From: Desulfobacillus sp041396245
Lineage (GTDB): Bacteria; Pseudomonadota; Gammaproteobacteria; Burkholderiales; Rhodocyclaceae
Direction: 5' to 3'
Assembly: GCA_041396245.1 (NCBI GenBank)
Contig: JAWKYW010000001.1
Span: forward strand, 62,001 to 126,000
DNA: 64,000 nt
This document shows, piece by piece, positions 28,344 through 36,359 of the stretch. Both the position numbers and the translations under genes were made by a program. Position 1 is the stretch's first letter. Every line of letters starts with the position of its first letter. A model generated the notes under the pieces. The model did no database searches, was not told the origin of the DNA, and saw only the letters and a list, made by a program, of their open reading frames with translations.

Positions 28344-29456
28344 ATGCCCTTTGATCTTTACCTGACCGTTGCCTTGAGACGGATTCTTCCCCTGCTGGCC
28401 GCCGCCATTCTTGCCAGCCCCGCCCATGCCGGCCCGCCCGCCGGCGATGCCGCGCCGCGCCTGGTGGCACCGCGCGGCGAGCTGTCGGCAGAGGAGCGGG
28501 CCACGATCGGATTGTTCGAGAAGGCGCGCGATTCGGTGGTGTTCATCACGACGAGCGAGCAGGTGCGCGACATCTGGACGCGCAACGTGTTTTCCGTTCC
28601 GCGCGGCACCGGCTCCGGCTTCATCTGGGACGAGGCCGGCCACGTCGTCACCAACTTCCATGTCATCCAGGGCGCCAGCGGGGCGACGGTGAAACTCGCA
28701 GACGGCAGCGACCACAAGGCCGACCTGGTCGGCGTCAGCCCCGCGCACGATATCGCCGTGCTGAAGATCGGTGCCGGTCGTCGCCCGCCGCCGCCGCTGC
28801 CGCTGGGCAGCAGCCACGACCTGCAGGTCGGCCAGAGCGTGTTCGCCATCGGCAATCCCTTCGGCCTCGACTGGACGCTGACGAAGGGCATCATCTCCGC
28901 CCTCGACCGCTCGCTGGAGGGCCAGCCCGGTCTTACCATCGAGCACCTGATCCAGACCGATGCGGCGATCAATCCTGGCAACTCGGGCGGGCCGCTGCTC
29001 GATTCGGCCGGCCGCCTGATCGGCATCAACACGGCGATCTACAGTCCGAGCGGGGCCAGCGCCGGCATCGGCTTCGCCGTGCCGGTGGACACCGTCAACC
29101 GCATCGTGCCGCAGCTCATCCGCCACGGCCGCTACAGCCGCCCGGCCATGGGCATCGAGCTCGACGAACGGGTCAACCAGCGCCTGACGGCCGGACGCGA
29201 GGCGAGGGGCGTGGTGATCCTGCGCGTCAAGCCGGGCTCGTCCGCGGCGGCGGCGGGCCTCAAGGGTGTCACCGTGACGAGGACCGGCATCGTCCCCGGC
29301 GACATCATTACGGCCGTTGACGGCAAGCCGGTCGACAGCGTCGGCAAGTTCGCCGCCCGCCTGGACGAATACAAGGTGGGGGACCGGGTCAGATTGACCT
29401 TGCTGCGGCAGGGCAAAAGAACCGAAGTCCTCGTCACGCTGCAGCCGGGGGAGTGA
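28344..29456 (+). CDS. DegP/HtrA-type periplasmic serine protease (S1C)
   Basis: A 370-residue protease with a signal peptide (ILPLLAAAILASPAHA, cleavage near residue 29). The trypsin-like domain has all three catalytic residues: NFHVI (His106), HDIAVL (Asp136) and GNSGGPL (Ser214). One PDZ domain follows (~255-365; GVVILRVKPGSSAAAAGLKG). The single PDZ makes it DegS/HhoB-like in layout, but it has a cleavable signal instead of a clear anchor. It would degrade or hold misfolded envelope proteins, and it ends the chaperone cluster. Confidence 0.9.
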   Translation: MPFDLYLTVALRRILPLLAAAILASPAHAGPPAGDAAPRLVAPRGELSAEERATIGLFEKARDSVVFITTSEQVRDIWTRNVFSVPRGTGSGFIWDEAGHVVTNFHVIQGASGATVKLADGSDHKADLVGVSPAHDIAVLKIGAGRRPPPPLPLGSSHDLQVGQSVFAIGNPFGLDWTLTKGIISALDRSLEGQPGLTIEHLIQTDAAINPGNSGGPLLDSAGRLIGINTAIYSPSGASAGIGFAVPVDTVNRIVPQLIRHGRYSRPAMGIELDERVNQRLTAGREARGVVILRVKPGSSAAAAGLKGVTVTRTGIVPGDIITAVDGKPVDSVGKFAARLDEYKVGDRVRLTLLRQGKRTEVLVTLQPGE

Positions 29457-29612
29457 ATTCGGCGCTTGCCGCTGCTGGTCGCATTCTGGCGCTCACCGGC
29501 AGCCAGGTGACCGACCTAATGACACATCTTCATTTCTATCAATGGGTTGCGATGCTGGCATGGTGATTGCGCTGTTCTGCCTGAGCGAACGTAAATCAGG
29601 AAGGAGTTCACG

Positions 29613-29867
29613 ATGGCAGCAGGCAACAAGAATGCGACCCGATCCGGCAGCGGGGTTCTGGGCATCATCTGGTTCCTGGCTTCGGCCGGCCTCGCCTACC
29701 CGGCCTATACGATGCTGGTGTCGCTGGGTTTCAATCAGGCGCTGGCGGTCGTGGCCGTCTTCATCGGTGCCTGCCTCCTGTACGAGATTCCCTACCGCGC
29801 CAAGGTCAGGGAGAAAAACGCGATGTCGCTGGACCGCGCTTCGCAGTGGCGGGGCCGAAGCTGCTGA
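29613..29867 (+). CDS. Small two-helix membrane protein, function unknown
   Basis: An 84-residue protein with two hydrophobic helices (GIIWFLASAGLAYPAYTMLV and ALAVVAVFIGACLLYEI) and basic ends. AAGGAG lies six bases before the ATG. It resembles YiaA/YiaB-like small inner-membrane proteins only in layout. A strong terminator hairpin starts 13 bases after its stop, so this is the end of a plus-strand transcript. Confidence 0.7.
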   Translation: MAAGNKNATRSGSGVLGIIWFLASAGLAYPAYTMLVSLGFNQALAVVAVFIGACLLYEIPYRAKVREKNAMSLDRASQWRGRSC

Positions 29868-29879
29868 AACGGTCCGCGC

Positions 29880-29915
29880 AAAAAACAACCCCGCCAATCG
29901 GCGGGGTTGTTTTTT
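29880..29915. terminator. Bidirectional rho-independent terminator
   Basis: A-run, then AACCCCGCC, loop AATC, GGCGGGGTT and a T-run. The GC stem is perfect and flanked by A6 on one side and T6 on the other, so it works in both directions. It ends the small membrane protein gene and acnB, which converge here. Confidence 0.92.
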
Positions 29916-29925
29916 GGTGCGGGCG

Positions 29926-29935
29926 AAAGTCAGTC
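29926..29935 (+). repeat. AAAGTCAGTC motif, copy 4
   Basis: Exact 10-mer in the 36-base gap between the terminator and the acnB stop, followed by CCCGCG. Confidence 0.7.
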
Positions 29936-29951
29936 CCCGCGTTACGGCGCC

Positions 29952-32561
29952 TTACACCGTGACCGTGTCGGCGACTTCCCTGAACTCGGCGATCTGGTCG
30001 AAGTTCATGTAGCGGTAGACGTCGGCGGCCTTGGCGTTGACCGCCTTGACCTGCTCCAGGTACTCGGCCACGGTCGGGATCCTGCCCATCAGCGCGCACA
30101 CCGCGGCGAGTTCCGCCGAACCCAGGTAGACGCGGGTGTCGATGCCGAGGCGGTTGGGGAAGTTGCGCGTCGAGGTGGACATCGCCGTGCTGCCCTTCCT
30201 GATCTGCGCCTGGTTGCCCATGCATAGGCTGCATCCGGGCATTTCCATGCGCGCGCCGCTCTTGCCGAGGATGGCGTAGTAGCCTTCCTCGTTGAGGATC
30301 ATGGCGTCCATCTTGGTCGGCGGGGCGATCCACAGGCGCGTCGGGATGTCCGTCTTGCCGTCGAGCACCTTGCCGGCGGCGCGGAAGTGGCCGATGTTGG
30401 TCATGCAGGAGCCGATGAAGACCTCGTCGATCCTGTCGCCGGCGACTTCGGACAGCGTCTTGACGTCGTCCGGGTCGTTCGGGCAGGCCACCAGCGGTTC
30501 CTTGACGTCGGCCAGATCGATCTCGATCACGGCGGCGTACTCGGCGTCGGCGTCGGCCTTGAGCAGCTGCGGGTCGGCGATCCAGGCTTCCATGGCCTTG
30601 ATGCGGCGGCCCAGCGTGCGCGCATCCTGGTAGCCGTTGGCGATCATCCACTTCATCAGCACGATGTTGGAGCGCATGTACTCGATGATCGGCGCCTTGT
30701 CGAGGTGCACCGAGCAGGCGGCGGCGGAACGCTCGGCGGCGGCGTCCGACAGCTCGAAGGCCTGTTCCACCTTCAGGTCGGGCAGGCCCTCGATTTCGAG
30801 GATGCGGCCGGAGAAGACGTTCTTCTTGCCCTTTTTCTCGACGGTGAGCAGGCCCTGCTTGAGGGCGTAGTAGGGAATGGCGTTCACCAGGTCGCGCAGC
30901 GTGACGCCGCGCTTGCCGGCTTCGGCCAGCGAACCCTTGAAGCGCACCAGCACGGATTCGGGCATGTCGAGCGGCATGACGCCGGTGGCGGCGGCGAAGG
31001 CGACCAGGCCGGAGCCGGCGGGGAAGGAGATGCCGATCGGGAAGCGGGTGTGCGAGTCGCCGCCGGTTCCCACCGTGTCAGGCAACAGCAATCTATTCAG
31101 CCAGGAGTGGATGACGCCGTCGCCGGGGCGCAGGGCGACGCCGCCCCGCGTGCTGATGAAGGACGGCAGCTCGCGGTGCATGCGCACGTCGACCAGCTTC
31201 GGATAGGCGGCGGTGTGGCAGAACGACTGCATCACCATGTCGGCGGAGAAGCCGAGGCAGGCGAGGTCCTTCAGCTCGTCGCGCGTCATCGGGCCGGTGG
31301 TGTCCTGCGAGCCGACGGTGGTCATCTTCGGCTCGCAATAGGTGCCCGGGCGGATGCCCTTGCCCTCGGGTAATCCACAGGCCCGGCCGACCATCTTCTG
31401 CGCCAGCGAGTAGCCCTTGCCGGAATCCTTCGGCGGCTGCGGCAGGCGGAACAGCGTCGACACCGGCAGGCCCAGCGCCTCGCGCGCGCGGGCGGTGAGG
31501 CCGCGGCCGATGATGAGATTGATGCGGCCGCCGGCGCGCACCTCGTCGAGCAGCACTTCCGACTTGTAGGCGAAAGTGGCGATGAGTTGTGGTCCATTCG
31601 GGCCGTTCTTCTCGATCTTCTTTTCGTAGGGATAGATGTCGACGACGTCGCCCATGTTCATCTGCGACACGTCGCACTCGATCGGGAAGGCGCCGGCGTC
31701 CTCCTGGGTGTTGAAGAAGATCGGCGCGATCTTGCCGCCGAGGCAGAAGCCGCCGTAGCGCTTGTTCGGCACGAAGGGAATGTCGTCGCCGGTCCACCAG
31801 ATCACCGAGTTGGTGGCGGACTTGCGCGAGGAGCCGGTGCCGACCACGTCGCCGACGTAGGCGACCGGATGGCCCTTCTTCTTCAGGTCCTCGATCAGTT
31901 GGATCGGGCCGCGCTCGCCGGGCTTCTCCGGCACGATGCCCTCGCGCGGGTTCTTCAGCATGGCCAGGCCGTGCAGCGGGATGTCGGGGCGGCTCCAGGC
32001 GTCGGGGGCGGGCGAGAGGTCGTCGGTGTTGGTTTCGCCGGTGACCTTGAAGACGGTGACGGAAATCTTCTCCGGCACTTCCGGGCGCGTGGTGAACCAC
32101 TCGGCGTCGGCCCACGACTGCATCACGGCCTTGGCGTTGGCATTGCCCTTTTTCGCCTTCTCGGCGACGTCGTGGAAGTAGTCGAACATCAGCAGTGTTT
32201 TCTTGAGCGCTTCGGCGGCGACCTGGCCGCAGGCCGCATCGTCGAGCAGGTCGATCAGCGGCTTGACGTTGTAGCCGCCGAGCATGGTGCCGAGGAGTTC
32301 CGTGGCCTTCTCGCGGGAAAGCAGTGCGCACGCAGTCCCGCCGGTGCTGACTTTTGCCAGGAAGGCGGCCTTGACCTTGGCGGCTTCGTCGACGCCGGCC
32401 GGCACGCGGTGGATGAGGAGGTCGAGCAGGAAGGCCTCTTCGCCCTTGGGCGGATTCTGCAGCAGCGCGACCAGTTCCTCGGTCTGCTTGGCGGTGAGGG
32501 GCAGCGGTGGGATACCGAGGGCGGCGCGCTCGGCGGCGTGGGCACGATAGGCTTCTAGCAC
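29952..32561 (-). CDS. acnB: Aconitate hydratase B
   Basis: The main TCA-cycle aconitase, 869 residues, in the AcnB order of HEAT-like, swivel and catalytic domains. The N-terminus LEAYRAHAAERAALGIPPLPL is characteristic. The cluster cysteines are SCMTN (Cys719) and GCSLCMGNQ (Cys777, Cys780). GDVVGTGSSRKSATNS is the swivel-domain motif. The start is a GTG at 32561 with AAGGA eight bases upstream. The frame is open further back, but only through the complement of the next gene. It is followed at its 3' end by the bidirectional terminator and preceded by the citrate-lyase-like gene on the same strand. Confidence 0.95.
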   Translation of the reverse strand: MLEAYRAHAAERAALGIPPLPLTAKQTEELVALLQNPPKGEEAFLLDLLIHRVPAGVDEAAKVKAAFLAKVSTGGTACALLSREKATELLGTMLGGYNVKPLIDLLDDAACGQVAAEALKKTLLMFDYFHDVAEKAKKGNANAKAVMQSWADAEWFTTRPEVPEKISVTVFKVTGETNTDDLSPAPDAWSRPDIPLHGLAMLKNPREGIVPEKPGERGPIQLIEDLKKKGHPVAYVGDVVGTGSSRKSATNSVIWWTGDDIPFVPNKRYGGFCLGGKIAPIFFNTQEDAGAFPIECDVSQMNMGDVVDIYPYEKKIEKNGPNGPQLIATFAYKSEVLLDEVRAGGRINLIIGRGLTARAREALGLPVSTLFRLPQPPKDSGKGYSLAQKMVGRACGLPEGKGIRPGTYCEPKMTTVGSQDTTGPMTRDELKDLACLGFSADMVMQSFCHTAAYPKLVDVRMHRELPSFISTRGGVALRPGDGVIHSWLNRLLLPDTVGTGGDSHTRFPIGISFPAGSGLVAFAAATGVMPLDMPESVLVRFKGSLAEAGKRGVTLRDLVNAIPYYALKQGLLTVEKKGKKNVFSGRILEIEGLPDLKVEQAFELSDAAAERSAAACSVHLDKAPIIEYMRSNIVLMKWMIANGYQDARTLGRRIKAMEAWIADPQLLKADADAEYAAVIEIDLADVKEPLVACPNDPDDVKTLSEVAGDRIDEVFIGSCMTNIGHFRAAGKVLDGKTDIPTRLWIAPPTKMDAMILNEEGYYAILGKSGARMEMPGCSLCMGNQAQIRKGSTAMSTSTRNFPNRLGIDTRVYLGSAELAAVCALMGRIPTVAEYLEQVKAVNAKAADVYRYMNFDQIAEFREVADTVTV

Positions 32562-32574
32562 GGTGGTGTCCTTC

Positions 32575-33594
32575 TCAATGAGGGGTGTGTGGCGGTTGGG
32601 TGGTCGAAAAGAAGCGGTGGCGGATGCTCGCCGGCAGTTCCATGCCGCTGGCGTGGGCGCGGGCGAGCAGTTCCCAGTAATAGCGGTACGAGGCGCGGTC
32701 GTGCAGGCGGCCGTCGTGGCGGATCGGACCCCAGTCGGCGGCCTGCGCCGCGAGGAGGATGCCCGCAGCCGTCTCGATTTCGCCGAAATCCGGCCGCATG
32801 GCGTCCACGATCGGCTGCACCTGGTTCGGATGGATGCTCCACATGCGCAGGTAGCCGAACTGCTCGCGCGCGCGCCGGGCATCGGCGTAGACCGCCTGCG
32901 TGTCGTGCAGTTCGGTGGTGACGTTGTGCGAGGGCACCAGGCCGTGGCCGAGCGCGGCGGCGGCGATGGCGCACTTGGCCCGCGCCACCAGCGGATGTTC
33001 GAACTGGCCGGGGCTCTTCATGGCCGCGGCGGGGATGGCGCCATGGTGGCCGCTGACGAAATCCATCAGGCCGAAGTCCAGCGTCTCGATGCCGGGCAGG
33101 GCGGCGATCTCCTCCACCTCGCGCAATGCGCCGTGGGTCTCGATCAGCACATGGGCGGGGATCGGCCGCGCGAGGCCGCAGTTCTTAGCGACGGCGGCGA
33201 GCGCCATCAGCATGGCCTGGGCGTCCTGCCGTCCGCCGACCTTGGGAAAGGTGACGTAGGCGAGCTGCGTGCCGGCCTTGCCGACGATGATCTCGAGGTC
33301 GTCGCGCCAGTGCGGGTGGGTGATGTCGTGGATGCGCGCGCCGACGCGATTGAAGCGGTTGTCGGCGGAAGCGATGGCATCGGCCACCATCCCGGCATGG
33401 GCCTTTTCCGCCCCGGCGGGGGCGCCGTCCTCGCAATCGCAGGTGAGGTCGAAGATCGGCCCCAGGGCCTGCTGCAGGGCCAGCGCCTTGCCGATCAGCC
33501 TTTCGCTGCCGGCATAGTGCTCGCAGGCGGGCAGGGCGGGGAAGGGCCTGGCTTCTCGATAAAGGACGGCCGAGGGGTGAAGCGCGTCACTCAC
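32575..33594 (-). CDS. HpcH/HpaI aldolase-citrate lyase beta-like protein (CoA ester lyase family)
   Basis: A 339-residue TIM-barrel protein of the CitE/malyl-CoA lyase superfamily, which makes or breaks C-C bonds next to a carboxylate with Mg2+. DLTCDCEDGAP supplies the metal-binding acidic residues, IETHGALREVEEIAAL holds another Glu, and MWSIHPNQVQPI is the family's CoA-site region. No citD/citF partners are present, so it is not a citrate lyase complex. A malyl-, citramalyl- or similar CoA lyase is more likely. It starts with GTG, lies between mdh and acnB on the same strand (25 bases after mdh, 13 before acnB) and so is part of a TCA transcript. Confidence 0.8.
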   Translation of the reverse strand: MSDALHPSAVLYREARPFPALPACEHYAGSERLIGKALALQQALGPIFDLTCDCEDGAPAGAEKAHAGMVADAIASADNRFNRVGARIHDITHPHWRDDLEIIVGKAGTQLAYVTFPKVGGRQDAQAMLMALAAVAKNCGLARPIPAHVLIETHGALREVEEIAALPGIETLDFGLMDFVSGHHGAIPAAAMKSPGQFEHPLVARAKCAIAAAALGHGLVPSHNVTTELHDTQAVYADARRAREQFGYLRMWSIHPNQVQPIVDAMRPDFGEIETAAGILLAAQAADWGPIRHDGRLHDRASYRYYWELLARAHASGMELPASIRHRFFSTTQPPHTPH

Positions 33595-33619
33595 TTTGCG
33601 TTCACGCCCCGATATCCGT

Positions 33620-34609
<990 letters not shown>

Positions 34610-34691
34610 TGATGTACTCCTCGATTCAGTTTTGAAAGCTGCGATTGCGTGCTGGATCCAGACAACGAAACCCAGCCGTGAACGCGGGCGA

Positions 34692-34720
34692 TGTTAGGAT
34701 TCTTTTTGCAGTGTGTCAAT
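34692..34720 (-). promoter_or_regulatory. Sigma-70 promoter of mdh
   Basis: On the minus strand TTGACA (34720-34715), a 17-base spacer and TAACAT (34697-34692). The -35 is perfect and the -10 has four of six matches. The large palindrome lies seven bases upstream of the -35, where a bound regulator could touch RNA polymerase. Confidence 0.65.
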
Positions 34721-34727
34721 AGGTATC

Positions 34728-34751
34728 TTATGTCTTATATAAGACATAAGT
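34728..34751. promoter_or_regulatory. Perfect 24-bp palindrome, candidate GntR operator 1
   Basis: The left half CTTATGTCTTAT is followed at once by its exact complement ATAAGACATAAG, with no spacer or mismatch. The AT-rich sequence stands out from its GC-rich surroundings. It is placed between the divergent mdh and gntR genes. Confidence 0.75.
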
Positions 34752-34754
34752 ATG

Positions 34755-34764
34755 TCTATAGACG
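34755..34764. promoter_or_regulatory. 10-bp palindrome, candidate GntR operator 2
   Basis: GTCTATAGAC is a perfect palindrome sharing the GTCT...AGAC ends with the core of the larger one. The two centres are 20 bases apart, about two helical turns, so dimers would bind on the same DNA face. It is 29 bases before the gntR start. Confidence 0.65.
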
Positions 34765-34793
34765 TTAAGGGAATTTTGTGCTGAAATTGCTGC

Positions 34794-35522
34794 ATGGCGC
34801 AAGTCTCTCCGACCTTCAGTCCGCTTTACCGGCAGATCAAGGACCTGATCATGCAGGGCCTTGCTTCCGGCGAGTGGCGCCCGGGCGAGGCCATTCCCAG
34901 CGAGGCCGACCTGGCGATCCGCTTCAACGTCAGCCAGGGTACGGTACGCAAGGCCATCGACGAGATGGCTGCTGAAAACCTCGTCGTGCGCAAGCAGGGC
35001 AAGGGCACTTATGTTGCTTCGCACAACGATCCTCGCGCCTTCTTCCGTTTTCTTCGCGTCGTCCCCAACGAGGGCGGCGTCAGCGTCCCGCACAGCGTGC
35101 CGCTCGAATGCTGGCGTGCCAAGGCCGGCCAGGAGGCCGCGCGCATCCTCGACATCGCTCCGGGCGCTCCCATCACCATCGTGCGCAGGGTGCTGCGTTT
35201 CAACGACAGGCCGGTGGTGCTCGACGAAATCTACCTGCCGGGCGAGATCTTTCGGGGTCTTACGCTCGAAGTGCTGCAGGAATACCAGGGTTCCCTCTAC
35301 AGCCTGTTCGAGACGCGTTTCGGCGTTCGCATGATCCGCGCCGAGGAACGCATTCGCGCCGTCGCCGCGGACCGCGCCTCGGCGGAGCAGCTGGCGGTGG
35401 AGGAGGGCAGTCCGCTGCTCTCGGTGGAGCGGGTCACCTTCACCTATGGCGACAAGCCGGTGGAGTGGCGGCGTGGCCTGTATGCCACCGCCGAGCATTA
35501 CTATCTGAACGAACTCAACTGA
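34794..35522 (+). CDS. GntR-family transcriptional regulator (HutC/UTRA type)
   Basis: A 242-residue one-component regulator. The N-terminal winged helix (residues ~10-75) reads FSPLYRQIKDLIMQGLASGE, IPSEADLAIRFNVSQGTVRK and MAAENLVVRKQGKGTYV, all canonical. Residues ~95-240 form the UTRA ligand-binding domain (PITIVRRVLRFNDRPVVLDE, ending TAEHYYLNELN). It stands between mdh and the sdh genes and is probably a metabolite-responsive regulator of this TCA block, with the two adjacent palindromes as operators. The ligand is not readable from the sequence. Confidence 0.9.
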   Translation: MAQVSPTFSPLYRQIKDLIMQGLASGEWRPGEAIPSEADLAIRFNVSQGTVRKAIDEMAAENLVVRKQGKGTYVASHNDPRAFFRFLRVVPNEGGVSVPHSVPLECWRAKAGQEAARILDIAPGAPITIVRRVLRFNDRPVVLDEIYLPGEIFRGLTLEVLQEYQGSLYSLFETRFGVRMIRAEERIRAVAADRASAEQLAVEEGSPLLSVERVTFTYGDKPVEWRRGLYATAEHYYLNELN

Positions 35523-35557
35523 GGCGGCAGCGGGGAAGCGAACGCCCGGCGAGACGC

Positions 35558-35563
35558 TATAAT
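35558..35563 (+). promoter_or_regulatory. Possible -10 box for the sdh transcript
   Basis: A perfect TATAAT stands 65 bases before sdhC. No good -35 is found 16-18 bases upstream, so activation or read-through from gntR may be needed. Confidence 0.35.
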
Positions 35564-35628
35564 TCAAACCTTATCGGGGTATCGCAGCGCCTTATGTTGC
35601 GCCGCATGATGAAGGAGGAAGCGAGCAT

Positions 35629-36018
35629 ATGACGGAAATGTCCATCAAGAAGGAACGCCCGAAGCACCTGGACCTGCGGGTCATCAAGCAGCCGCTGCCG
35701 GCGATTGCCTCGATATTGCACCGGATCAGCGGCGCGGGCCTGTTTCTGATGATCCCGTTCCTGATCTTTCTCCTCGAACTGAGTCTGGACGGGTCGCTGG
35801 GTTTCGCCATGTTTCAGTCTTTCGTCGCCTATCCCGTGGTGAAACTGGTGCTGCTGGGCCTGCTGTGGGCCTTTCTCCACCATTTCTGCATGGGCATCCG
35901 CATCCTCCTGCTCGATATGAACATGGGCACCGATCTCAAGCCGGCGCGGGCCAGCGCCAAGGCGGTGCTGGTCATCAGCCTGGCCCTGACCGCGATTCTG
36001 GGGGTGCAGCTATGGTGA
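35629..36018 (+). CDS. sdhC: Succinate dehydrogenase cytochrome b556 subunit
   Basis: A 129-residue membrane anchor of complex II with three helices. It binds haem b and ubiquinone together with SdhD. RPKHLDLRVIKQPLPAIASI and LHRISGAGLF are the SdhC entry motif, and FLHHFCMGIRILLLD contains the haem-ligand histidine region. AAGGAGG lies 11 bases before the ATG. A second ATG three codons later is possible. It overlaps sdhD by seven bases. Confidence 0.93.
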   Translation: MTEMSIKKERPKHLDLRVIKQPLPAIASILHRISGAGLFLMIPFLIFLLELSLDGSLGFAMFQSFVAYPVVKLVLLGLLWAFLHHFCMGIRILLLDMNMGTDLKPARASAKAVLVISLALTAILGVQLW

Positions 36019-36359
36019 ACAAGATCGTCGTCGGCGCCCGCTATGGCCTCAAGGACTGGCTGATCCAGCGCATTTCGGCTGCCTTCATGGCGGCTTACAC
36101 AATCATTTTCGTCATCCTGCTGGCCGGCCAGCCGAAACTCGATCACGAAACCTGGCATGACTTCATGTCCGGCGACTTCATGCGCTTCTTCACCTTCCTG
36201 TTCATTGTCTGCCTCATGTATCACGCCTGGGTCGGCGTGCGCGACATCTGGATGGACTACGTCAAGCCGAACGGCGTGCGCCTCGCGCTGCACACCCTCA
36301 CGCTGCTCGCCCTCGTCGGCTATACCGGCTGGGCGGTGTCGATACTCTGGAGGCTGTAA
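36012..36359 (+). CDS. sdhD: Succinate dehydrogenase membrane anchor subunit
   Basis: A 115-residue three-helix anchor partnering SdhC at the quinone site. GLKDWLIQRISAAFMAAYTI opens the protein. MYHAWVGVRDIWMDYVKP carries the His and Asp-Tyr residues expected near haem and quinone. It starts inside the end of sdhC and stops one base before the GTG of sdhA, so sdhCDA are tightly coupled. Confidence 0.92.
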   Translation: MVNKIVVGARYGLKDWLIQRISAAFMAAYTIIFVILLAGQPKLDHETWHDFMSGDFMRFFTFLFIVCLMYHAWVGVRDIWMDYVKPNGVRLALHTLTLLALVGYTGWAVSILWRL

